The notes under the pieces: generated by a model | Seen by the model: only the letters and a program-made list of their open reading frames with translations | The model's database searches: none | Told to the model about the DNA's origin: nothing | Program-made: the position numbers and the translations under genes | Shown: positions 1-6,568 of the stretch, piece by piece | How the letters are laid out: each line of letters opens with the position of its first letter | Numbering within the stretch: the first letter of the stretch is position 1 | DNA from: CAYTZA01 sp964442365 | Lineage (GTDB): Bacteria; Patescibacteriota; Minisyncoccia; Phycocordibacterales; DAORIS01 | DNA length: 10,773 nt | Reading direction: 5' to 3' | NCBI GenBank assembly: GCA_964442365.1 | Contig: CAYTZA010000019.1 | Coordinates: forward strand, 1 to 10,773

Positions 1-126
1 TTATCAAAAACACAGCTCCCTGCGAACTCGCAAGAGGATGTATAGGGGGTGACACTTGACCAATGCCAGAAGGTCAAACGTCGACGTTGTGTGTCGCAAG
101 ATGCATGGTGATTGATGTAAGCCCTG

Positions 127-161
<35 letters not shown>

Positions 162-458
162 TGAGGGTGTATCGCAAGATGTGCTCTCAAGGATTAGGGC
201 TGTTATGGAAGTGTTGAGATAAATTTCAGTGCCGTAACAAGTCATAGAAAGAGGAATTAATTAAAAACGCTACCCTTCATGAGTGATCATGAAGTCTAAA
301 ATTAACTATATATGTACAGTCTTAACTTTAAGACTGATACGTAGGAAAGACTCATGTCGTAAGATGTGAGAATCCCCAGAGACCAAACGTTAAGCCTCGA
401 GAGAAATCGAGAGGTAAGAAAGAGTCCGTACCGAGTAGTAATACTCGGCTTACAATAG
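162..458 (+). ncRNA. Group I self-splicing intron 1 in 23S rRNA (site about E. coli 1931)
   Basis: A 297-nt insertion splits the canonical CTAAGGTAGCGAAATT after T161; it ends in G458, as group I introns require. The R element CCAGAGACCAAACGT (376-390) and S element AAGAAAGAGTCC (416-427) form P7. P8 is CTCGA/TCGAG (396-400/407-411), and a P9 hairpin CCGAGTA/TACTCGG lies at 431-437/442-448. Near the 5' end a stem with a GCAA tetraloop (162-173/178-189) puts T161 opposite G191, giving the expected U.G splice-site wobble. There is no room for a homing endonuclease and none is seen. The same 23S site is an established group I insertion site in other genomes. Boundaries are set by exon continuity and should be exact to a few nt. 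Confidence 0.88.
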
Positions 459-787
459 AGCGAAATTCCTTGTCAGGTAAGTTCTGACGCGCACGAATAG
501 TGTAATGACTGGAGAACTGTCTCGGGGACTTGCTCGGTGAAAATACAATACCGGTGAAGATGCCGGTTACCTGCAGTTAGACGAAAAGACCCTAGAAGCT
601 TTACTGTAACTTGGTATTGAGCGTATGTTTTTATTGCGTAGCATAGTGGTGAGACTTTGAAGTCATGTTTTTGGATATGATGGAGTCGTCAGTGAAATAG
701 CCATCTGTAAAAATATACGTTCTAACCTCGAGGGAAAAAACCGCGAGGGACAGTATCTGGTGGGCAGTTTTAGTGGGGCGCTATCCT

Positions 788-1038
788 TCAGGATATGAAT
801 TTTATTCGTATCTTGAATCCGTGGCGCCTCATGCTCAGTCCGAGCAAAACAAATAAAAAGGGGGACTGTATTATGAAAATAATACAAGCAAAGTTGGTTA
901 TATCGGAAAAACTCTGTATATTTGCAGACAATTCCGAGGGACGAGTAATATATTCACCCGTAGAGACTACAACCCAACCATCTTGAAAAAGATGATTATA
1001 TAGTCCGTCCTGCATGGCGACATGCAGATAACGAAGAG
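788..1038 (+). ncRNA. Group I self-splicing intron 2 in 23S rRNA (site about E. coli 2262)
   Basis: A 251-nt insertion between CTATCCT and CCTAAAAAGTAACGG. Removing it restores the CCTCC/GGAGG stem of the helix next to the P-loop. Group I landmarks are clear: R element around CCCGTAGAGACTACAA (957-972), S element GATTATATAGTCC (994-1006), a P8 hairpin CATCTT-GAAA-AAGATG (979-994), and a P9 hairpin CTGCATG-GCGA-CATGCAG (1010-1027) capped by a GNRA loop that could act as a tertiary-contact tetraloop. The last intron base is G1038. The 5' end has a 13-bp hairpin (788-800/804-816). No credible protein is encoded. The 5' boundary rests on exon continuity, because a clean U.G splice-site pairing is not obvious. 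Confidence 0.85.
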
Positions 1039-1372
1039 CCTAAAAAGTAACGGAGGAGTTTATTAAGGTTAGCTAACCGCGAATGGAAACCGTGGTGATA
1101 GTGCAATGGCATAAGCTAGCTTAACTGTGAGACGTACTTGTCGAGCAGATGCGAAAGCAGGACATAGTGAACCGACCATACGCATTAGATGCGGTGGAAG
1201 ATTATCGGACAAAAGCTACTCTAGGGATAACAGGCTGGTACTGCCTAAGAGTCCATATCGACGGCAGTGTTCGGCACCTCGATGTCGGCTCATCTTATCC
1301 TGGGGGCGGAGAAGCTCCCAAGGGTTTGGCTGTTCGCCAATTAAAAAGATACGCGAGCTGGGTTCAGACCGT

Positions 1373-1749
1373 TCAGAATCTTTGATTTTGAATACATATT
1401 GAGAATATACATAGAATATTTCTGTAAAAAGGATATATTCGTGTTTTTCAAGATGTGTTTTAAAGTTGAAAAGGGTTTTGAACACTCTGAATCCCGAGGA
1501 GAATCTTTGTATTACCACACAAAGTCTGTTACCAATCATAAGAATTCACGGCGGTCGCGCAAAGTAATTTGCGTGGATTAACTCAACTCATATCGGTGGA
1601 ATCCCTTTAGTGGGAATATACCGAGGGAAGTCGCAAGACACCCGTAGAGACTGAAATAACGTTGAGCTCCTTCATGGGTTTAGAATTTATTCTGAACATG
1701 TGAAGGATGGAAGTACAGTCCAATGCATCCAGCAATGGGTGATGACATG
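1373..1749 (+). ncRNA. Group I self-splicing intron 3 in 23S rRNA (site about E. coli 2593)
   Basis: A 377-nt insertion splits canonical GACCGT|CGTGAGACAG, the conserved site that in algal chloroplasts hosts the I-CreI intron. Splice sites are well supported. The 5' exon GACCGT (1367-1372) pairs with the internal guide GCGGTC (1551-1556), giving five Watson-Crick pairs plus the required U1372.G1551 wobble. The bases just before the guide, TTCACG (1545-1550), pair with the 3' exon CGTGAG (1750-1755) as P10. R element CCCGTAGAGACTGAAAT (1641-1657), P8 CCTTCATG/CATGTGAAGG (1669-1676/1697-1706) and S element AAGTACAGTCC (1711-1721) follow in order, and the intron ends in G1749. About 178 nt (1373-1550) sit in the P1 loop. 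They fold into local hairpins but encode no LAGLIDADG, GIY-YIG or HNH motif that I can see. Confidence 0.92.
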
Positions 1750-2074
1750 CGTGAGACAGGTTGGTCTCCTATCTACTGCAGGCGTTGATTTTTGAGGAAA
1801 TTTGTCTCTAGTACGAGAGGACCGAGATGAACCGACCTCTGGTCTGGGAGCTCTGCCGCCAGGTGGACCGCTCCGTAGCTATGTCGGGAACAGATAACCT
1901 CTGAAAGCATCTAAGAGGGAAGCTGGTTCCAAGATTAGAAATCATTGAGACTCGTGAGAGATGATCACGTTGATAGGCACTAGGTGTAAGCGTAGTAATA
2001 CGTTCAGCCGAGGTGTACTAATAAGTCGATTCCTATTAGGAAATGTGTGAACCATGAGATACGTTATCTTGTTA

Positions 2075-2106
2075 CATGGAATTAATCGAAAAAATTAATT
2101 TTCATG
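2075..2106 (+). other. Hairpin in the 23S-5S spacer
   Basis: CATGGAATTAAT (2075-2086) pairs with ATTAATTTTCATG (2094-2106), with one bulged base, leaving an A-rich loop. It sits between the 3' end of 23S and the 5S gene and is not followed by a T run, so it is more likely a processing or spacer structure than a terminator. The rest of the about 100-nt spacer is AT-rich and holds no tRNA. Confidence 0.45.
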
Positions 2107-2142
2107 AATTGTTATTTACATTACTTACTTTATTTTAAATAT

Positions 2143-2260
2143 TCTGTTCTGGTGGTTCGTCGCGGGGGTCACACCTGATCTCTTTCCGAACTCAGAAGTT
2201 AAGCTCCGTTGAGGCGATGATACCCTTATGGAGGGGAAAGTAGCTAGCCGCCGGAACAGA
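2143..2260 (+). rRNA. rrf: 5S ribosomal RNA
   Basis: A 118-nt gene whose ends TCTGTTCTGG (2143-2152) and CCGGAACAGA (2251-2260) pair as helix I. Inside lie the conserved 5S loop segments CACACCTGATC, TTTCCGAACTCAGAAGTTAAG and GATGATACCC, in the expected order. The terminal stem continues outside the mature RNA: TTTAAATAT upstream (from 2134) pairs with GTATTTAAA downstream (to 2269), giving about 19 bp with two G.U pairs. This looks like a maturation stem for a double-strand-specific RNase. It is the last gene of the 23S-5S transcript, followed 18 nt later by an intrinsic terminator. End positions are good to 1-3 nt. Confidence 0.95.
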
Positions 2261-2277
2261 GTATTTAAATAACAAAC

Positions 2278-2313
2278 AAAAAGCCGTTTCTACTTTTGTG
2301 GGAGCGGTTTTTT
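2278..2313 (+). terminator. Rho-independent terminator of the 23S-5S rRNA transcript
   Basis: AAAAAGCCGTTTCTAC (2278-2293) pairs along 16 positions, including several G.U pairs, with GTGGGAGCGG plus the T run (2298-2313). The loop is TTTT and six Ts end the structure. It lies just after the 5S gene and 39 nt before the next ATG, so it separates rRNA from the VWA-rodA transcript. Confidence 0.9.
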
Positions 2314-2337
2314 GTATGGAGCGTACAATATCAAGTG

Positions 2338-2346
2338 TGTTAGAAT
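2338..2346 (+). promoter_or_regulatory. Extended -10 promoter of the VWA-rodA unit
   Basis: TGT-TAGAAT is an extended -10 element (TGn plus TANAAT). It ends only 6 nt before ATG 2353, so a start 6-7 nt downstream of the -10 box would put the RNA 5' end at or next to the A of ATG. No convincing -35 box lies 16-18 nt upstream. It lies just downstream of the rRNA terminator, where a new promoter is needed. Confidence 0.55.
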
Positions 2347-2352
2347 ATATAC

Positions 2353-3723
2353 ATGGCGACATGGGCTACCAGACGAAAGTGGACGTATCTAGGTTTTTTT
2401 ATTGCTGTCTATTTTATAGCTTTCGGTATTATATATTTTGCATATTTTTATAAACCAGCAACTTGTTTTGATGGAGAAAGAAATGGAAAAGAGCAGGGTA
2501 TTGATTGTGGTGGAAATTGTGTAAAGTTATGTCCACGTCAAAATATAGACCCTATTGTGCAGTGGTCACGAGCCTTTAGTATTGCATCTAGTACATATGG
2601 ACTCATGGCGTATATAGAGAATCCGAACCTCAATGCCGGAGCAGCCTCTGTGCCTTATGTATTTCGTGTTTATGATGACAAACAACAACTTCTTTTTGAG
2701 CGTCAGGGAACAACATTTATACCTGTAGCAAAAATATTCGGTGTTTATGAAGGGCCTGTTGTTATTGCTTCAGGAACACCAAGGACAGTTACATTTGAAT
2801 TTAAAAATTCTGCAGTATGGGAAAAAGGTGAACGTCTCGATACGATTTTAAAGGCTACTCGTATTCGTTTAACACAAGAAAAACCATATCCACGAGTCGA
2901 CGCTTCTCTAGAAAATATTTCTCTAAAACCTTTGCGAAATATAGAGGCTATAGTTGTTTTATATGATGATATCGGCAATGCTTTTGCTGTATCAAGAACA
3001 TTTGTAGATTCAGTTCCAAAAGAAAGTGCCCAAGATATTGTATTCACGTGGCAAAAACCTTTTGAGGGGCAGTTTGAGGTGTGCGAGGTTCCTGCTCAAA
3101 TATCTCTCGCTATAGATCGTTCTGGTAGTATGGCAAGTGACGGTTCTAATCCCCCAGAACCTCTGACATCTATAAAAAGTGCTGCGCAGATTTTTGTGGA
3201 AACACTTGGTAAAAATAGTGCTGTATCTGTAGTTTCATTTGCTACCGATGCCACAGTTGAACAGTTTCTTACTACGGTATCTGTGGATGCTAAATACGCA
3301 CTTCAAAGTGTAGAAATTGTTTCTGGAGGTGTACAGCAGACAAATATAAAAGAAGCTTTACGTGTAGCAGGAGAAACTCTTTTAGAAAATACAGAGGTGA
3401 CTCCACCTTTAACACGACGGGTTATTGTTTTGCTTACTGACGGTATACCAACTGAGCCAACAAAGTCAGGGGAAAAAGAATATCCTAAAATTAGTGCTGA
3501 AGAACAAGCGCAGGAACTTATTGCGCAAGGAATTGAGATATACGCTATCGGTCTTGGTAAAAATATCGATGAATCTTTTTTGCAAAATATAGTTTCAGAT
3601 CCATCTTTTATTTACAGAGCACCAACTTCTAACGATGTAGCTGCTATATACGAGCGTATTGCAACATCACTTTGTGAAAAGAAACCAGTTATAGAAGTGA
3701 TACCACGTATTTATCCACAATAA
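2353..3723 (+). CDS. Membrane-anchored von Willebrand factor A domain protein with N-terminal Cys/Gly-rich motif
   Basis: 456 aa. A positively charged start (RRKW) leads into one membrane segment at about residues 12-33 that probably anchors the protein with the rest outside. Next is a compact motif with C38, C52, C56 and C60 (CFDGERNGKEQGIDCGG then NCVKLC); its Asp/Asn/Gly spacing resembles Ca-binding loops, and the cysteines could be disulfide-bonded or bind metal. Residues about 75-240 look like beta-sandwich material of unknown family. The VWA domain covers about 247-440 with a complete metal-dependent adhesion site: D255-R-S257-G-S259, T330 and D363 in LLTDG. It should therefore bind a divalent metal and a protein or surface ligand; the partner is unknown. 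It ends 6 nt before rodA, so the two are probably co-transcribed, linking it loosely to wall synthesis. The start follows an extended -10 box by 6 nt. Confidence 0.85.
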   Translation: MATWATRRKWTYLGFFIAVYFIAFGIIYFAYFYKPATCFDGERNGKEQGIDCGGNCVKLCPRQNIDPIVQWSRAFSIASSTYGLMAYIENPNLNAGAASVPYVFRVYDDKQQLLFERQGTTFIPVAKIFGVYEGPVVIASGTPRTVTFEFKNSAVWEKGERLDTILKATRIRLTQEKPYPRVDASLENISLKPLRNIEAIVVLYDDIGNAFAVSRTFVDSVPKESAQDIVFTWQKPFEGQFEVCEVPAQISLAIDRSGSMASDGSNPPEPLTSIKSAAQIFVETLGKNSAVSVVSFATDATVEQFLTTVSVDAKYALQSVEIVSGGVQQTNIKEALRVAGETLLENTEVTPPLTRRVIVLLTDGIPTEPTKSGEKEYPKISAEEQAQELIAQGIEIYAIGLGKNIDESFLQNIVSDPSFIYRAPTSNDVAAIYERIATSLCEKKPVIEVIPRIYPQ

Positions 3724-3729
3724 TCTTTT

Positions 3730-4872
3730 ATGACTTTTATTCTGTATTACATCAGGCGACTGTTTACTCGCGTAGACTGGGTGATACTAGGTGCTGCTGT
3801 TACTATAACAAGTTTCGGAATGGTCACCATGTATTCTTTCAGTGGGGATACAGTCTTTTTTGATCGACAATTGATCAATCTTTTTCTAGCTCTGGGGGCG
3901 TGTTTTGCTTGCTCTCTTATAGATTTTCGATTTTTGCGACATACTGGATTTGTAGTCGCTTTATTTATTGGTAGTATTGTTCTTTTGATGTCACTTTTTT
4001 TCCTTGGTTATACATCGAAAGGGGCACAGAGTTGGTTTCGTATTGGGAGTTTCTCATTTCAACCCTCGGATCCAGTTAAAATTATTTTGATTATATTACT
4101 TGCTAAATATTTTAGCCGTAGACATATCGCTATTAAAAATATTAGACATATTATTGTTTCGGGATTGTATGCTTTTGTATTGTTTGCTTTAGTGATCCTT
4201 GAGCCTGATTTTGGATCAGCGGTGATTATATTTCTTTTGTGGTTTGGTATGGTGCTTGTATCAGGTATATCTTATAAACATATTTTAGCAGTTGCTTTTA
4301 TTGGTATTACAGGCTTTGCTTTGATGTGGGGTTTTGTATTTAAAGATTATCAAAAAGCTCGCATTAAAAGTTTTTTGCATCCTTTGGCAGACGTTCGTGG
4401 AGCTGGTTACAATGCTTACCAATCAACAATTGCTGTTGGTTCAGGAGAACTCTCAGGAAAGGGTATTGGTTATGGTACACAGTCACGACTTAGATTTTTG
4501 CCTGAATATCAAACAGACTTCGTATATGCAGCTTTTGCTGAAGAGTGGGGATTTTTTGGATCTATGATTTTATTTGGTTTGTATGCAGTTGTTATACTTC
4601 GGGTTTTAAAAATATCTTTTCTTGGGCAGAGTAATTTTGAAATTCTTTATGGTTTAGGTATTGGTATTTTATTTATTGTGCACTTTATAGTAAATGTAGG
4701 TATGAATATAGGACTATTGCCTGTAACTGGTGTGGTATTGCCTTTTATGAGTTATGGAGGAAGTCATTTGCTTACAGAATACGTAGCTCTCGGTATCCTT
4801 ATGGGTATGAGAGGGTATGCTCGTTCTGCTCACAGAGAGATCGTTAACCGTGATATAGATCTTATAAGTTAG
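3730..4872 (+). CDS. rodA: RodA-type peptidoglycan glycosyltransferase (SEDS family)
   Basis: 380 aa, normal length for RodA, with about ten hydrophobic membrane segments. SEDS proteins polymerise lipid II into glycan strands; RodA does so in the elongasome with a class B penicillin-binding protein, which is not in this window. Visible signatures are KGAQSWFRIGSFSFQPSD (97-114; most homologues have QPSE), EPDFGSA (158-164), GAGYNAYQSTIAVGSG (224-239), GKGIGYGTQS then LPEYQTDF (243-264) with the conserved Asp 263 taken to be catalytic by comparison with characterised RodA, and LPVTGVVLPFMSYGGS near the C-terminus. FtsW is the alternative, but the WFRIG..SFQPS form and the short N-terminus favour RodA. 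There is no Shine-Dalgarno before ATG 3730, only 6 nt after the VWA gene, so translation is probably coupled. The gene ends 2 nt from the convergent pilin gene. Confidence 0.93.
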   Translation: MTFILYYIRRLFTRVDWVILGAAVTITSFGMVTMYSFSGDTVFFDRQLINLFLALGACFACSLIDFRFLRHTGFVVALFIGSIVLLMSLFFLGYTSKGAQSWFRIGSFSFQPSDPVKIILIILLAKYFSRRHIAIKNIRHIIVSGLYAFVLFALVILEPDFGSAVIIFLLWFGMVLVSGISYKHILAVAFIGITGFALMWGFVFKDYQKARIKSFLHPLADVRGAGYNAYQSTIAVGSGELSGKGIGYGTQSRLRFLPEYQTDFVYAAFAEEWGFFGSMILFGLYAVVILRVLKISFLGQSNFEILYGLGIGILFIVHFIVNVGMNIGLLPVTGVVLPFMSYGGSHLLTEYVALGILMGMRGYARSAHREIVNRDIDLIS

Positions 4873-4874
4873 TA

Positions 4875-5399
4875 TTACCAATCAACTGCACCGTCTGAGT
4901 ACACAGCAATACTTTTATCGTCTGTATTTTTTCGATCGAGAGCATGATTGGTATTTGGATTAAATGATTCTGCTCCGTCTTGATCTGTGAACATGTATTC
5001 ATTGCCATCTGAGCGATATGCAAAGCAACGAGTGTTAGTTGGGGCAGGATCTTTTGGTAAAGCAGAAATATATGTCGGTATAAGATCAGGTATGTATCCA
5101 TCTACTCCGTAACCCTTAACAGACGCGTCTTCTGTTGTGTTTAGTACTGTGTTTGTTATTGTACACGCATCACCTGACCACCATTCGTCACCGGTATCAG
5201 GATAATTTCCGGTATCAGTATGATATAGCTCTACCGCTTTTTGTATTTCTTTGAGACTTTGTACTCGAAAACTGTCTCGTCCTTTTGCTCGGGCTGTGTT
5301 TAGTTGAACAAGAACAATAGAGGCGATTATACCGATAATTGCAATAACAATTAAAAGTTCGATTATAGTAAATCCTTTTTTATATTTTTGTATTCTCAT
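4875..5399 (-). CDS. Type IV pilin-like / pseudopilin protein
   Basis: 174 aa. The N-terminus is a class III prepilin signal: basic leader MRIQKYKKG, cleavage after G9, mature F10, Glu at mature position 5 (E14), then a hydrophobic helix (to about residue 33) that both anchors in the membrane and packs the pilus core. A prepilin peptidase would process it; none is in the window. The globular part has C79 and C125, which could form a disulfide, a TGNYPDTGDEW segment and LPKDPAPT followed by FAYRSDGNEYMF, a layout typical of GspG/PilA-like pseudopilins in Patescibacteria. The major or minor role cannot be told. It starts 2 nt after the glycosyltransferase stop with no ribosome-binding site, so it is probably the second gene of that minus-strand transcript. 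It converges tail-to-tail with rodA across 2 nt. Confidence 0.9.
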   Translation of the reverse strand: MRIQKYKKGFTIIELLIVIAIIGIIASIVLVQLNTARAKGRDSFRVQSLKEIQKAVELYHTDTGNYPDTGDEWWSGDACTITNTVLNTTEDASVKGYGVDGYIPDLIPTYISALPKDPAPTNTRCFAYRSDGNEYMFTDQDGAESFNPNTNHALDRKNTDDKSIAVYSDGAVDW

Positions 5400-5401
5400 G
5401 T

Positions 5402-6529
5402 CTATTTAGTATATACAACCTTTGTATGTTCTGCCATAGTTTTTATTGAAAAGTTATCCAGTACTTTTTTTCGCAACATACGACCATAATTTGCTGATAT
5501 TTCTGGATCTAAAAGTCTTTTAAATGCTTGCGCAAGCATTTCCGGATTTTTTGGAAGTATAAGAATACCTGTTTGTTCGTCTTCGATGATTTCAGGTATA
5601 CCACCTACTTTTGATGCCACAACAGGTAAGCTAGCTGTGCCTGCTTCAAGGATAACGTAACCAAGAGCTTCGGTTTGTGAGGTAAGAGTAAATATATCAA
5701 AAGAACGTAAATATCGAGCGGCATCTTCAACGAAGCCTTTTAGATGTACTGATGACGTTAGACTGAGACTATCTCGTAGCGCCTCAAGTTTTTTATGTTC
5801 TTCACCTTCGCCTATAATCATGAGTTCTGCTTGAGGGTGTATCTTGTGGAATATGGCAAAACCTCGTATGAGATATTCTAAGCCTTTATTTTTGTGTAAC
5901 TCTGCGATAGTGCCTATAACAAAACTTTCTTTTTTAATATTGAGTATATTTCTTGCTGTCTCTCGATTAATAAAGTCAGGCTGATCAATACCGTTCCGTA
6001 TTGTTTCAATCCTTTTTTTCATACCAGGATATCTGGCCATATCTTTTCGTACCTGCTCACTTACTGCGATTGTTTTGTGGGAACATTTTACTGTGAGCCA
6101 CTGGAGGATGATAAATATTATTCGATAAAAAAGAGGACGCTGTTCATTTGAAGGCCAACCATGAGCAGTAAATACAATACGAGGTACTCGAGCGATACGT
6201 GCCGCGATACTTCCAAGTAGTCCTATTTTGGAACTATTGAGATGAACTATATCAGGAGATTCTTTTCTAAATAGTCTAATCAGTTCTTTAAGTGTGTGAA
6301 AGTCACTGAATATGTTTATATCTCTAGAAGCAAAATTTAGTGGTAGTGTGCGTATTCCGGCTTTGTGAAGACGTGTTTCAAGAAAACCATGACCTCCAAA
6401 AGCTACGCATACATCATACGAGGTGTGCATATACGATGCGAGATCAAAAACATAACGTTGAGCACCTCCAAAATTTGATTTGGTGATAACGTAGAGTATT
6501 TTTTTAGTTTTTTCTTGATCGTGGCTCAT
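5402..6529 (-). CDS. GT-B glycosyltransferase, family 4
   Basis: 375 aa from this start. It carries both halves of a GT-B fold. The N-terminal acceptor domain begins ILYVITKSNFGGAQRYV, the Gly-rich loop typical of GT4, and includes TAHGW. The C-terminal domain contains VIGTIAELHKNKGLEYL, a nucleotide-sugar-binding region with IIGEG, and the E-x7-E donor motif in SQTEALGYVILEAG (the two Glu at residues 287 and 295), followed by VVASKVGGIPEII. It probably transfers a sugar from UDP- or GDP-sugar to a lipid-linked glycan on the cytoplasmic side; the exact sugar is not predictable. An ATG 9 nt upstream (6538) would add three residues, but it overlaps a TATAAT -10 box (6537-6542), so ATG 6529 is preferred. 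It is divergent from the sugar-1-phosphate transferase that would prime such a glycan, and is followed by the pilin gene. Confidence 0.9.
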   Translation of the reverse strand: MSHDQEKTKKILYVITKSNFGGAQRYVFDLASYMHTSYDVCVAFGGHGFLETRLHKAGIRTLPLNFASRDINIFSDFHTLKELIRLFRKESPDIVHLNSSKIGLLGSIAARIARVPRIVFTAHGWPSNEQRPLFYRIIFIILQWLTVKCSHKTIAVSEQVRKDMARYPGMKKRIETIRNGIDQPDFINRETARNILNIKKESFVIGTIAELHKNKGLEYLIRGFAIFHKIHPQAELMIIGEGEEHKKLEALRDSLSLTSSVHLKGFVEDAARYLRSFDIFTLTSQTEALGYVILEAGTASLPVVASKVGGIPEIIEDEQTGILILPKNPEMLAQAFKRLLDPEISANYGRMLRKKVLDNFSIKTMAEHTKVVYTK

Positions 6530-6536
6530 AGGTGGC

Positions 6537-6542
6537 ATTATA
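6537..6542 (-). promoter_or_regulatory. -10 box for the GT4-pilin transcript
   Basis: On the minus strand TATAAT is followed by GCCACCT and then ATG 6529, a 7-nt gap, so the predicted RNA 5' end falls at the start codon. It overlaps the alternative ATG 6538, which is why the downstream start was chosen. No recognisable -35 box. It lies 12 nt from the opposing -10 box of the sugar transferase. Confidence 0.55.
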
Positions 6543-6551
6543 GTATATTTT

Positions 6552-6560
6552 TGCTAGACT
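6552..6560 (+). promoter_or_regulatory. Extended -10 promoter of the sugar transferase
   Basis: TGC-TAGACT is an extended -10-like element ending 8 nt before ATG 6569. It faces away from the minus-strand TATAAT at 6537-6542. The two overlap so closely that one polymerase would probably exclude the other, tying the two divergent glycan genes together. Confidence 0.45.
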
Positions 6561-6568
6561 ATGCGCAT

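Noticed and set aside
795..986. A 63-codon frame within intron 2 as a possible intron-encoded protein
   Set aside because: It covers the group I core elements, is far too short for an endonuclease and shows no LAGLIDADG, HNH or GIY-YIG residues. Minus-strand frames here (663-887, 788-1015) are equally featureless.
783..1052. Alternative intron 2 with 5' splice after T782, suggested by the 8-bp guide-like pairing
   Set aside because: No matching 3' splice site rebuilds the CCTCC/GGAGG helix; only joining T787 to C1039 restores canonical 23S sequence and leaves a terminal G.
1127..1581. Open reading frames over the 23S gene and intron 3 (1127-1402, 1149-1385, 1399-1581 on plus; 1216-1539 on minus)
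   Set aside because: They run across conserved rRNA exons or the structured intron, have no recognisable domain or homing-endonuclease motif, and overlap one another in different frames.
6515..6568. Upstream in-frame ATG extending the sugar transferase by 18 residues
   Set aside because: It would overlap the divergent glycosyltransferase start and its -10 box, and the added residues look unlike a membrane-protein N-terminus. ATG 6569 follows a -10 box by 8 nt.
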